Below, piece after piece: positions 1 through 8,249 of a stretch of DNA of 64,000 nt (position 1 is its first letter; each line of letters starts with the position of its first letter). The stretch lies in assembly GCF_900240335.1 (NCBI RefSeq), contig NZ_LT964979.1:310001-374000 (forward strand). The letters run 5' to 3'. This DNA comes from Flavimobilis massiliensis. Lineage in GTDB: Bacteria > Actinomycetota > Actinomycetes > Actinomycetales > Cellulomonadaceae. Position numbers and translations under genes: made by a program. Under the pieces are notes generated by a model that was not told the origin of the DNA, made no database searches, and saw only the letters and a list, made by a program, of their open reading frames with translations.

Positions 1-584
<584 letters not shown>

Positions 585-592
585 GAGCACAT

Positions 593-634
593 CCCGAGGG
601 GCCGGCGTGGCGCAAGCCACGTCGGCCCCTCGGG
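593..634 (+). terminator. hairpin terminator after glyS
   Basis: An 18-bp inverted repeat (593-610 and 617-634) with a single G-T mismatch and a 6-nt loop lies 8 bases after the glyS stop. There is no long T-run, as is usual in actinomycetes. It separates glyS from the following dus gene. Confidence 0.8.
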
Positions 635-657
635 CGTCCAGTGCGAGGATGGAACCC

Positions 658-1842
658 ATGACCACCCCGACCCTCGAGACCTCCGCGCCCGACGGGCACG
701 TGCTCCCACCGCTGCGCATCGGCCCGCACTCGGTCGACACGCCCGTCGTCCTCGCACCTATGGCGGGCGTGACGAACAGCGCGTTCCGCAGGTTGTGCCG
801 CGAGAACGGCGCGGGCCTCTACGTCGCGGAGATGGTGACGTCGCGCGCGCTCGTCGCGCGCAACGAGGAGTCGCTGCGGATCGTCACGTTCGAGCCGGAC
901 GAGGCCGTGCGCTCGGCGCAGGTCTACGGCGTCGACCCGGCGACGGTCGCGGCGGCCGTGAAGATCATCGCGGGCGAGGATCGCGCCGACCACATCGACC
1001 TCAACTTCGGGTGCCCCGTGCCCAAGGTAACGCGCAAGGGCGGCGGCGCCGCGCTGCCGTGGAAGACGGAGCTCTTCACGCGCATCGTCGGGGCGGCCGT
1101 CGAGGCTGCAGCGCCGTACGGCGTCCCGGTGACGATCAAGATGCGTAAGGGTATCGACGCCGACCACGAGACGTACCTCGAGGCGGGGCTGCTCGCCGAG
1201 AACCTCGGCGTCGCAGCGGTCGCGCTCCACGCGCGGACGGCAGCGGAGCACTACTCGGGCCACGCCGACTGGGCGGCGATTGCCGAGCTCAAGCGCACCG
1301 TGACGAGCATCCCGGTGCTCGGCAACGGCGACATCTGGTCGGCCGAGGACGCGCTCGAGATGGTGCGGACGACGGGCTGCGACGGCGTCGTTGTCGGCCG
1401 GGGCTGCCAGGGGCGGCCGTGGCTGTTCCACGACCTCGCGGCGGCGTTCGCAGGACGTCCCGAGCGGCTGCAGCCCGGGCTCGCGATGGTCGCGGAGACG
1501 ATCTACCGGCACGGGGAGCTCATGGTCGAGGAGTTCGGCGAGGAGGACCGTGGGGTGCGCGAGCTGCGCAAGCACATGGCGTGGTACCTCAAGGGCTATC
1601 CGGTCGGCGGTGACGCACGGCGCGGCCTTGCGATGGTCTCCTCGCTCGCCGAGTTGCGGACGCTGCTCGACGCGCTCGACCTCGAGGCGCCGTACCCGGG
1701 GGAGGCCGCCGAGGGCACGCGCGGCCGTCAGGGGACGCCGAAGACGCCGCACCTGCCGGAAGGCTGGCTCGACTCGCGCGAGCTTGACGAGACGTTCCGG
1801 GCGCGTCTCGCGGAGGCGGAGCTCGCGGTCTCGGGTGGCTGA
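658..1842 (+). CDS. dusB: tRNA-dihydrouridine synthase (DusB family)
   Basis: FMN-dependent TIM-barrel enzyme that reduces uridines in the tRNA D-loop. Landmarks in order: APMAGVTNSAFRRLC near the N terminus, LNFGCPVPKVTRKGGGAAL with the catalytic cysteine, IKMRKG, LHARTAAEHYSGHADW, GNGDIW and GVVVGRGCQGRPW for flavin phosphate binding. I chose ATG 658 (MTTPTLE, 394 aa), the normal family length; the frame stays open upstream to 508 but that part overlaps glyS and its terminator. ATG 649 is an alternative. It stands alone, between a terminator and the amylase promoter. Confidence 0.93.
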   Translation: MTTPTLETSAPDGHVLPPLRIGPHSVDTPVVLAPMAGVTNSAFRRLCRENGAGLYVAEMVTSRALVARNEESLRIVTFEPDEAVRSAQVYGVDPATVAAAVKIIAGEDRADHIDLNFGCPVPKVTRKGGGAALPWKTELFTRIVGAAVEAAAPYGVPVTIKMRKGIDADHETYLEAGLLAENLGVAAVALHARTAAEHYSGHADWAAIAELKRTVTSIPVLGNGDIWSAEDALEMVRTTGCDGVVVGRGCQGRPWLFHDLAAAFAGRPERLQPGLAMVAETIYRHGELMVEEFGEEDRGVRELRKHMAWYLKGYPVGGDARRGLAMVSSLAELRTLLDALDLEAPYPGEAAEGTRGRQGTPKTPHLPEGWLDSRELDETFRARLAEAELAVSGG

Positions 1843-1875
1843 TCCTGAGCGCGTGGCGGTCACGTGCGCGACAAG

Positions 1876-1898
1876 CTGCAAGTTTTCTGTATGCTTGC
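1876..1898 (+). promoter_or_regulatory. amylase promoter with MalR/Reg1-like box
   Basis: A -10-like TATGCT (1890-1895) with an extended TG lies about 30 bases before the amylase ATG. It is overlapped by an inverted repeat GCAAG (1878-1882) / CTTGC (1894-1898). CTGCAAG at 1876-1882 is the reverse complement of CTTGCAG, the repeat described for Streptomyces MalR/Reg1 control of amylase genes. Assignment to the LacI-family regulator at 5556-6593 is inferred. Confidence 0.45.
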
Positions 1899-1925
1899 GA
1901 CGTCACCGTCGACCAGGGAGTTCCG

Positions 1926-3452
1926 ATGCGCACCGCACGCACCACGCACCACGTCGCTGCAGCAGCCGTGCTCGCCGCGCTGCTCGCGGCGTGCTCCGGC
2001 GGTGCGAGCGACGGCGAGGTTCCTTCGGAGCAGCCCCCGGCATCGAGCGGCGCTCCCGCGACGACGGCGGCTCCCGACGAGGGCCCGCTGCCGGGCGTCG
2101 GGATCCAGCTCTTCCAGTGGAGTTGGGACGCGATCGCACGGGAATGCACCAACACGCTCGGCCCCGCAGGGATCGACTGGGTTCTGACGTCCCCGCCGCA
2201 GGAGCACATCCTGGGTGAGGAGTGGTGGACCTCCTACCAGCCCGTGAGTCATCGGGTCGACTCGAGGCTCGGGTCACGCGAGCAGTTCACAGATATGGTC
2301 TCCACGTGCGGCAGCGCGGGCGTCGGGATCGTCGCCGACGCCGTCGTCAACCACATGACAGGGCAGGAGCGCCCGGGCACCGGCTGGGCCGGGTCGTCGT
2401 ACGAGCACTACGAGTACCCGGGGCTCTTCTCCGACGAGGACGGCGACTTCCACCACTGCGACACCATTGATGGCGACATCCAGAACTACAAGGACGCCGA
2501 GCAGGTGCAGAGCTGCGAGCTCGCCAACCTCGCAGACCTCGCGACCGGCACCGAGCGTGTACGCGGCGTGCTCCAGGCCTATCTCGCGGATCTCGTGAGC
2601 CTCGGGGTCGCCGGTGTCCGCATCGACGCGGCCAAGCACATACCGCCCGAGGACATCGCAGCGATCATCGCGGACCTGCCCTCGGACGTGCTCGTGTGGC
2701 AGGAGGTCATCCGCGCGGGCGGCGAGCCCGTGACCCCGGAGCAGTACGTCGGCAACGGTCAGGTCTTCGAGTTCGGCTACGGGCGCGAGCTCGTCGGGCT
2801 CCTCGGTGGCTCGACCTTCCGCCAGGCGCTCACGCTCGGCGAGCGCGGCATGCTGCCGTCGGACGACGCTGTCGTCTTCGTCGTCAACCATGACACCGAG
2901 CGCAACGGGGAGATGCTCACGGCGCGCGACCCGGAGTACCTCCTCGCGAACGTCCTCATGCTCGCAGGGGCCTACGGGACGCCCGTCCTCTACTCGGGCT
3001 ACGTGTTCGACGACCGGGATGCGGGCCCCGTCCAGGACGGTGACGGCAAGGTCCTCGACGCGTCGTGCCCCGACGCTCCGGGACCCGCCACGTCGCTCGA
3101 GAACGGAGCGTGGACGTGTGAGCAGCGCTGGCCCGCGATCCAAGGGATGCTCGAGTGGCGGCGCGTCACCGATGGCGCAGGCCTCGTCGCGGTCGACGAC
3201 TCGGCGGGCGACGTCCTCGCGTTCTCGCGCGGAGAGCTCGGGACGGTCATCGTCAACCGGGGCGACGAGGAGGCGGTCGGTTCCTGGCCGACGACCCTCG
3301 CCCCGGGTGAGTACTGCGACGTCGCAGACGGACCCGGCTCCCCTCAGGGGTGCGCAGGCGCTACCATCGAGGTCGCTGCCGATGGCACGCTCAGCACCAC
3401 GGTCCCCGCCGGCGGATTCGTCGCGGTCCACGCCGAGGGTCGCACGAGCTGA
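1926..3452 (+). CDS. secreted alpha-amylase lipoprotein (GH13)
   Basis: 508-aa GH13 alpha-amylase, 1,4-alpha-glucan endohydrolase. The N terminus is a lipoprotein signal with lipobox LAAC (lipidated Cys23), followed by a Ser/Pro/Ala-rich linker, so the enzyme should sit on the outer face of the membrane. The barrel starts around residue 57 (GVGIQLFQWSW); DAVVNHM is conserved region I; the nucleophile is Asp234 in GVRIDAAKH, the acid/base Glu260 in VWQEVI, and the third acidic residue Asp323 in VVNHDTERNG. No starch-binding domain follows the C-terminal beta domain. It converges with the glucosidase gene on the other strand, and supplies maltodextrins for the MalEFG importer. Shortened surface lipoprotein amylases of this type are known in Gram-positives. 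Confidence 0.93.
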   Translation: MRTARTTHHVAAAAVLAALLAACSGGASDGEVPSEQPPASSGAPATTAAPDEGPLPGVGIQLFQWSWDAIARECTNTLGPAGIDWVLTSPPQEHILGEEWWTSYQPVSHRVDSRLGSREQFTDMVSTCGSAGVGIVADAVVNHMTGQERPGTGWAGSSYEHYEYPGLFSDEDGDFHHCDTIDGDIQNYKDAEQVQSCELANLADLATGTERVRGVLQAYLADLVSLGVAGVRIDAAKHIPPEDIAAIIADLPSDVLVWQEVIRAGGEPVTPEQYVGNGQVFEFGYGRELVGLLGGSTFRQALTLGERGMLPSDDAVVFVVNHDTERNGEMLTARDPEYLLANVLMLAGAYGTPVLYSGYVFDDRDAGPVQDGDGKVLDASCPDAPGPATSLENGAWTCEQRWPAIQGMLEWRRVTDGAGLVAVDDSAGDVLAFSRGELGTVIVNRGDEEAVGSWPTTLAPGEYCDVADGPGSPQGCAGATIEVAADGTLSTTVPAGGFVAVHAEGRTS

Positions 3453-3481
3453 CCAACGGCGGATAAGCTGCCGCACTGGGT

Positions 3482-3555
3482 GCGCGCGTGTCGTGGACGG
3501 ACACGCGCGCCCGGGCGGCGGAGCGCGGGGGCGGTGGCCGGTGGCCACCGCCCCC
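3482..3555. terminator. double hairpin between convergent amylase and glucosidase genes
   Basis: Two perfect inverted repeats lie between the convergent stops: 11-bp arms 3482-3492/3500-3510 with a 7-nt loop, and 13-bp arms 3527-3539/3543-3555 with a 3-nt loop. They can stop transcription from both sides. Confidence 0.75.
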
Positions 3556-3590
3556 CGTTCGTCCCCGGAGAGTGCTCCTGGACGAGCGTC

Positions 3591-5321
3591 TCAGAACGTG
3601 GGCAGCGCCCAGACCGTCGTGTCGGTCGGCACGCACCCCTCGTCGAGGCTCGCGCTCGCGAGCACGACCTCGAAACCTGCGGGGAGCGGAACGGGCACCT
3701 CGCCGAGGTTCGTGAGGACGAGCAGCTCGTCCGTGCAGAACGCGAGGACCGACGGGTCGTCCCGGAACGCGTCGACCCACGCGAGCGCCCCGTCCCCGAG
3801 GTCGCGCGCGCGGCGTAGCGCGAGGGCCGCCCGGTAGAGTTCGAGCGTCGATCCCTCGACGCCCGTCTGGGCGTCGGCCGCGAGCTCGCGGTACGACTCG
3901 GGCTGGGGGAGCCACGTCGCACCGGTCGGGCCGAAGCCGAGCCCGGGGGCGTCGGCCTCCCACGGAAGCGGGATGCGGCAGCCGTCACGCCCCGCCTCCT
4001 GGTAGCCCGTGCGGAACCAGGTGGGGTCCTGACGCAGCGAGTCGTCGAGCGCGGTGTGCTCGGGCAGGCCGAGCTCCTCGCCCTGGTAGAGGTAGGCCGA
4101 GCCCGGGAGCGCGAGCATCTGGAGCGTCGCCGCACGGGCCCGCCGCAGCCCGAGCGCCGCGTCGGGCTGCGGGTCGTGCGCGCGGATCCCGTTGGGGCGG
4201 TGACCCGCGGGCAGCGCGAGACGGGTCGCGTGGCGCACGACGTCGTGGTTGGAGAGCACCCACGTGCAGGGGGCACCGACGGCGTCGTAGACGCGGAACG
4301 ACTCGCCGATCGTCTCGCGCAGGGAGGCGGCGTCCCAGGGCGTCGTGAGGTAGGGGAAGTTGAAGGCCTGCTGCATCTCGTCGGGACGGACGTAGTCGGC
4401 GAGCGAGGAGAGCGGTTCGACCCAGGCCTCGGCGACGAGGGCGCGGTCGCCGTCGTACTCGGCGAGGACGGCGTTCCACTCGCGGTAGATGTCGTGGACG
4501 CCGGGCTGGTCGAACATGGGGGAGAGGCTGGTCTGCTGCGCGGCGGCGCCGTCGGACCCGGTGACCATGGCGGTCGACCAGTCCCAGTCGGGCAGGCCGG
4601 GCTTCTTGACGAGGCCGTGCGCGACGTCGACGCGGAAGCCGTCGACCCCGCGGTCGAGCCAGAACCTCAGGACGGAACGGAGTTCGGCGTGGACCTCCTC
4701 GCGCGTCCAGTCGAGGTCGGGCTGGGTCGTGTCGAAGAGGTGGAGGTACCACTGGCGGTCGCCGGTGAGGCCGAGCTCGGCCGCGTCGGGTCGCTGGTCG
4801 ACGCGCGTCCAGGCGGGCCCGCCGAAGATCGAGGACCAGTTGTTGGGAGGCGTCTCACCGCCGTCGCGACCCTCACGGAAGATGTAGCGGGCCCGCTCGG
4901 GGGAGCCGGGCCCCGCGCGCAGCGCCGTCTGGAACCAGGCGTGCTGGTCGGAGGTGTGGTTGGGGACGAGGTCGACGATGACGCGCAGGCCGAGCTCGGT
5001 TGCGCGGGCGCGGAGCGCGTCGAAGTCCTCGAGCGTGCCGAAGAGGGGGTCGACGTCGCGGTAGTCGGCGACGTCGTAGCCGCCGTCGGCCTGCGGGGAC
5101 CGGTAGAACGGAGAGAGCCACAGGGCGTCGACGCCGAGCGCGGCCAGATGGTCGAGCCGGCGCGTGATGCCGGCGAGGTCGCCCATGCCGTCGCCGTCGC
5201 CGTCGGCGAAGGATCGGGGGTAGACCTGGTAGATGACGGCGTTGCGCCACCACTCGCCCTGGGGGCGCGCGGCGTGGGCAAGGGTCGTCGCGAGGGTCTG
5301 CGACGGGGCGGGGGTGGACAC
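3591..5321 (-). CDS. GH13 alpha-glucosidase / oligo-1,6-glucosidase
   Basis: 576-aa cytoplasmic GH13 enzyme that hydrolyses imported maltose or maltodextrins to glucose. No signal peptide is visible. Landmarks: AVIYQVYPRSFADGDGDGMGDL, VIVDLVPNHTSDQHAWF, nucleophile Asp232 in GVDGFRVDVAHGL, acid/base Glu298 in LVAEAWVEPL and Asp360 in VLSNHDVVRHATR. This is the pattern of actinobacterial maltose-active alpha-glucosidases; substrate choice between alpha-1,4 and alpha-1,6 is not decided by these motifs. I start at GTG 5321 because AGGAG (5331-5335) is 9 bases upstream; the frame is open to 5405 but that would run through the operator. It is transcribed away from the malEFG operon, downstream of the LacI-type gene. 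Confidence 0.9.
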   Translation of the reverse strand: MSTPAPSQTLATTLAHAARPQGEWWRNAVIYQVYPRSFADGDGDGMGDLAGITRRLDHLAALGVDALWLSPFYRSPQADGGYDVADYRDVDPLFGTLEDFDALRARATELGLRVIVDLVPNHTSDQHAWFQTALRAGPGSPERARYIFREGRDGGETPPNNWSSIFGGPAWTRVDQRPDAAELGLTGDRQWYLHLFDTTQPDLDWTREEVHAELRSVLRFWLDRGVDGFRVDVAHGLVKKPGLPDWDWSTAMVTGSDGAAAQQTSLSPMFDQPGVHDIYREWNAVLAEYDGDRALVAEAWVEPLSSLADYVRPDEMQQAFNFPYLTTPWDAASLRETIGESFRVYDAVGAPCTWVLSNHDVVRHATRLALPAGHRPNGIRAHDPQPDAALGLRRARAATLQMLALPGSAYLYQGEELGLPEHTALDDSLRQDPTWFRTGYQEAGRDGCRIPLPWEADAPGLGFGPTGATWLPQPESYRELAADAQTGVEGSTLELYRAALALRRARDLGDGALAWVDAFRDDPSVLAFCTDELLVLTNLGEVPVPLPAGFEVVLASASLDEGCVPTDTTVWALPTF

Positions 5322-5351
5322 GGGTCGACGCTCCTGGGCTCGGACGAGGTG

Positions 5352-5367
5352 CTCGAATCGTTTCGAG
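5352..5367 (-). promoter_or_regulatory. candidate LacI-family operator before alpha-glucosidase
   Basis: Perfect 6-bp inverted repeat CTCGAA-TCGT-TTCGAG, about 30 bases upstream of the GTG start. Its form (CGAA....TTCG) fits a LacI-family site. A CTGCAAG box at 5400-5406 lies further upstream and resembles the box in the amylase promoter. Confidence 0.45.
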
Positions 5368-5387
5368 GACGTCCAGCGTAACCCGAT

Positions 5388-5414
5388 GCCTGGGACTCGC
5401 TGCAAGTCCCAGGC
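5388..5414 (-). terminator. hairpin downstream of the LacI-family gene
   Basis: Perfect 10-bp arms 5388-5397/5405-5414 with a 7-nt loop, about 140 bases after the regulator stop and before the glucosidase promoter on the same strand. Its loop includes the start of the CTGCAAG box, so it may have a regulatory role as well. Confidence 0.5.
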
Positions 5415-5555
5415 GCGTTGCGACCCGGCGATGTGCGGGTGCCGACGGCACGCAACCGTGGCCTCTGCGGAACCCGTGGTGCCGACCGTGTCGCGCCCTC
5501 GGGCGAGGCCAGTCCCGACCGCTGGGGAGCGGGCCGTGGGGGTGTGCGGCGACCG

Positions 5556-6593
5556 TCAGCCGCCGCTCGGTGCCACCCCCGTCGACTCGCGCACGACGAG
5601 CTCGGGGTGGAAGAGGATCTCCGAGCGCGAGACCCTCTCCCCGGTGATCTGCGCGACGAGCGACGTGACGGCGGCGGTGCCCATCGCGGTGACCGGCTGC
5701 CGGATCGTCGTGAGCGGGGGCTCGGTGAACGCGATGAGCGGGGAGTCGTCGAACCCGATGACGGAGACGTCGCGCGGCGTCCGTAGGCCGCGGGCCCGGA
5801 CGGCGCGCGTCGCGCCGAGCGCCATGAGGTCGGAGCCGCACACGATCCCAGTGTGGCCCGAGTCGACGAGCTCGCCCGCCGCGGCGGCACCACCCTCGAC
5901 AGTGAAGAGCGAGGTCGCGACGTGCGGGCTTGCGTTGGTGACGCCGAGGTGGCGCGCGATCGCGGCGGCGAACCCCTCGCGCTTGCGGTGCACGGGGACG
6001 TAACGCTCCTGGCCGATCGCGAGCCCGATCTTCCGATGGCCGAGCGAGACGAGGTGGCGGACGGCAAGTTCCATCGAGGTGACGTCGTCGTTCGAGATGA
6101 ACGACGCGTCGACGCCCTCGGCGAAGCCGTTGACCATCACAAGCGGGACGCCGCGCTCACGCAGACGGTGATACCGCTCGCGGCTCGCGGACGTGTCGGC
6201 GTGCAGCCCCGAGACGAAGACGATGCCGGCGACGCCGTGCTCGAGGAGCATCTCGATGTACTCGTCCTCGGTCGTGCCGCCCGGCGACTGGGTGCACAGC
6301 AGCGGCGTGTAGCCGTGCTCGGAGAGTCGCGACTCAATCGCCTGCGCGAACGCAGGGAAGATCGGGTTGGTGAGCTCGGGGACGATGAGCCCGACGAGGC
6401 CCGCTGAGTGGCCGCGGAGCTTCTCGGGTCGCTCGTAGCCGAGGAGGTCGAGGGCAGCGAGCACCGCTTGGCGCGTCTCGCTCGAGACGCCGGCCTTCCC
6501 GTTGAGCACGCGGGAGACCGTCGCGGTGCTCACGCCGGCCTGCTGGGCCAGATCGGTGAGTCGGGTGCGCACGGTGTGCAGGGTACGGGACAA
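5556..6593 (-). CDS. LacI-family transcriptional regulator (MalR-like)
   Basis: 345-aa LacI-family repressor. The N-terminal helix-turn-helix reads LTDLAQQAGVSTATVSRVLNG, followed by the hinge and a periplasmic-binding-protein-like sugar domain starting at GLVGLIVPELTNPIFPAFAQAIE; conserved GFDDSP and TTIRQP occur near the end. The likely start is TTG 6593: AGGAGG (6599-6604) sits 5 bases upstream and it gives normal LacI length. The frame is open much further upstream but that part crosses the malE promoter. It is divergent from malE and upstream of the glucosidase, so it is the natural repressor of the starch/maltodextrin genes, released by maltose or a maltodextrin. The ligand is inferred from context only. 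Confidence 0.9.
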   Translation of the reverse strand: MSRTLHTVRTRLTDLAQQAGVSTATVSRVLNGKAGVSSETRQAVLAALDLLGYERPEKLRGHSAGLVGLIVPELTNPIFPAFAQAIESRLSEHGYTPLLCTQSPGGTTEDEYIEMLLEHGVAGIVFVSGLHADTSASRERYHRLRERGVPLVMVNGFAEGVDASFISNDDVTSMELAVRHLVSLGHRKIGLAIGQERYVPVHRKREGFAAAIARHLGVTNASPHVATSLFTVEGGAAAAGELVDSGHTGIVCGSDLMALGATRAVRARGLRTPRDVSVIGFDDSPLIAFTEPPLTTIRQPVTAMGTAAVTSLVAQITGERVSRSEILFHPELVVRESTGVAPSGG

Positions 6594-6712
6594 GATGGCC
6601 TCCTTGCCATGTCCTCGTTCGCGTCGACGGATCCGCGTGGTTCTGCGGGCGTCGTGCGGAACGCGTCGGGGTCGTCCGGTTGTCCGGAGGCTCTCCGGGT
6701 CGGGTGAGTGCG

Positions 6713-6774
6713 GCAACCGTTGCATGAAAGTTACCGCAACGGCTTGCATCTTGTGCACTCCGACGTCTAGCGTC
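6713..6774 (+). promoter_or_regulatory. malE promoter and operator region
   Basis: The lacI-malE divergent region holds an 11-bp palindrome GCAACCGTTGC (6713-6723), an inverted repeat CCGTTGC (6717-6723)/GCAACGG (6737-6743), and CTTGCAT (6744-6750) directly followed by the related CTTGTGC. TTGCAT (6745-6750) and TAGCGT (6769-6774), 18 bases apart, are candidate -35 and -10 elements, so a bound LacI-family protein would cover the -35. Confidence 0.5.
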
Positions 6775-6843
6775 AGTCTCATCAGGGCGGCGCCCACCGA
6801 CGTGGGTGGTCGCAAAGATGCAGAGAAACGGGAGAACATTCAG

Positions 6844-8109
6844 ATGCGACGGAGCATCCCCATCGTTGCCGCGGCACTTGGCCTCGGCCTCGCCCTCACC
6901 GCCTGCTCGGGCGACACGGGCAGCAAGAACCCGACCACCACCCCCGCCCCTCAGGCGACCACGTCGGAGGCTCCCAAGCTCTCGGGCGAGCTCAACATCT
7001 GGGTTGACGAGCAGCGCATCGTCGACCTCAAGGACGTCGCGGCCGACTTCGAGAAGGAGAACGGCGTCAAGGTCAACATGACGCAGAAGGCCTTCGGTGA
7101 CATCAAGAAGGACTTCGCCGCCCAGGCGACCCAGGATGGCGCCCCCGACATCATCGTTGGAGCCAACGACTGGGCCGGCGAGCTCGTGGCCAGCGGCCTC
7201 GTCGCCAAGGTCTCGCTCGGCGACGCACTGAACGAGCTCTCGGACACCGGCAAGGCAGCCTTCACCATCGACGGCGGACTCTACGCGGTGCCGTACGCGA
7301 CCGAGAACATCGCGCTCATCCGCAACAACGACCTCGTCAAGGAGACCCCGGCGACCTGGGACGAGCTCATCAAGCAGAACGACACCACGAAGGCCAAGTA
7401 CCCCGCTGTCCTCCAGCAGAGCGGTGAGGACGGCGACGCCTTCCACATGTACCCGCTCATGGCGTCCTTCGGGGTTCACTTCTTCGCGCTCAACGACGAC
7501 GGCACCTACAAGAAGGAGTCCGGCCTCGGCGGCGAGGACGGAGCGAAGTTCGCGACGTGGCTCAACGAGCAGGGCAAGAACGGTCTCGGATGGCTCTCGG
7601 GCGACATCAACGGTGACGTGGCGGCGGACGCGTTCCGCAAGGGCGAGACGCCCTACATCATCACGGGCCCGTGGAACGTCGCGGGTGCTGAGGGTCGCTT
7701 CGTGGAGTCGGGCATGGACGTCTCCGTCCTCCCCATCCCGTCCGCTGGTGGCAAGACGGCGAGCCCCCTCGCCGGCTTCCAGGGCTTCTACGTCAACGCG
7801 ACGTCGAAGAACCAGATCGCTGCGAACTCCTTCGTGTCCTACATCGCGACGTCGGATGTCCAGACGAAGCTCTACGAGGTTGGCAAGCGTATCCCCGTGA
7901 ACACGGTTTCGGCTGCAAACATCACGGACGAGGTCGTCAAGGCGTTCATCGAGGTCGGTAAGACGGCTGTGCCGCAGCCGAACTACAAGGAGATGGACGG
8001 CGTCTGGGGCGCGGTCGGCGCCGCTCAGGGCCAGATCATCGCGGGCAAGGTCGACGACCCGGCCAAGCTCTGGGCCGACGTCTCCGAGACGGTCTCCGGT
8101 CTCTTCTGA
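6844..8109 (+). CDS. malE: maltose/maltodextrin ABC transporter substrate-binding lipoprotein
   Basis: 421-aa extracellular solute-binding protein (family 1). Lipoprotein signal with lipobox LTAC, lipidated Cys21, then a Thr/Pro-rich linker. The mature domain begins LSGELNIWVDEQRIVDLKDVAADFEKENG, the usual MalE opening, and DIIVGANDWAGELVASGLV is the MalE hinge segment. ATG 6844 has GGGAG upstream. It is the first gene of the malEFG operon, captures maltodextrins released by the surface amylase and hands them to MalFG. A hairpin follows it, which may explain higher expression than the permease genes. No ATPase gene is in the window; such importers commonly use a shared MsiK-type ATPase encoded elsewhere. 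Confidence 0.92.
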   Translation: MRRSIPIVAAALGLGLALTACSGDTGSKNPTTTPAPQATTSEAPKLSGELNIWVDEQRIVDLKDVAADFEKENGVKVNMTQKAFGDIKKDFAAQATQDGAPDIIVGANDWAGELVASGLVAKVSLGDALNELSDTGKAAFTIDGGLYAVPYATENIALIRNNDLVKETPATWDELIKQNDTTKAKYPAVLQQSGEDGDAFHMYPLMASFGVHFFALNDDGTYKKESGLGGEDGAKFATWLNEQGKNGLGWLSGDINGDVAADAFRKGETPYIITGPWNVAGAEGRFVESGMDVSVLPIPSAGGKTASPLAGFQGFYVNATSKNQIAANSFVSYIATSDVQTKLYEVGKRIPVNTVSAANITDEVVKAFIEVGKTAVPQPNYKEMDGVWGAVGAAQGQIIAGKVDDPAKLWADVSETVSGLF

Positions 8110-8154
8110 GTCACCCCGGCCTGAGGCGCCCGCCGACGGCTGAAGTACGAGTGA

Positions 8155-8189
8155 CGCCGGGGCCCTGCGCATGACGTAGGGCCCCGGCG
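8155..8189 (+). terminator. malE-malF intergenic hairpin
   Basis: Perfect 12-bp arms 8155-8166/8178-8189 with an 11-nt loop, between malE and malF. Likely a partial terminator or a 3' stabiliser that raises MalE over MalF/MalG. Confidence 0.65.
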
Positions 8190-8249
8190 ATCGTTCGAGG
8201 ACATAATGATCGTGAGCCCGCCGCAGCGCGGGCGTCCCAGGAGGACGAG

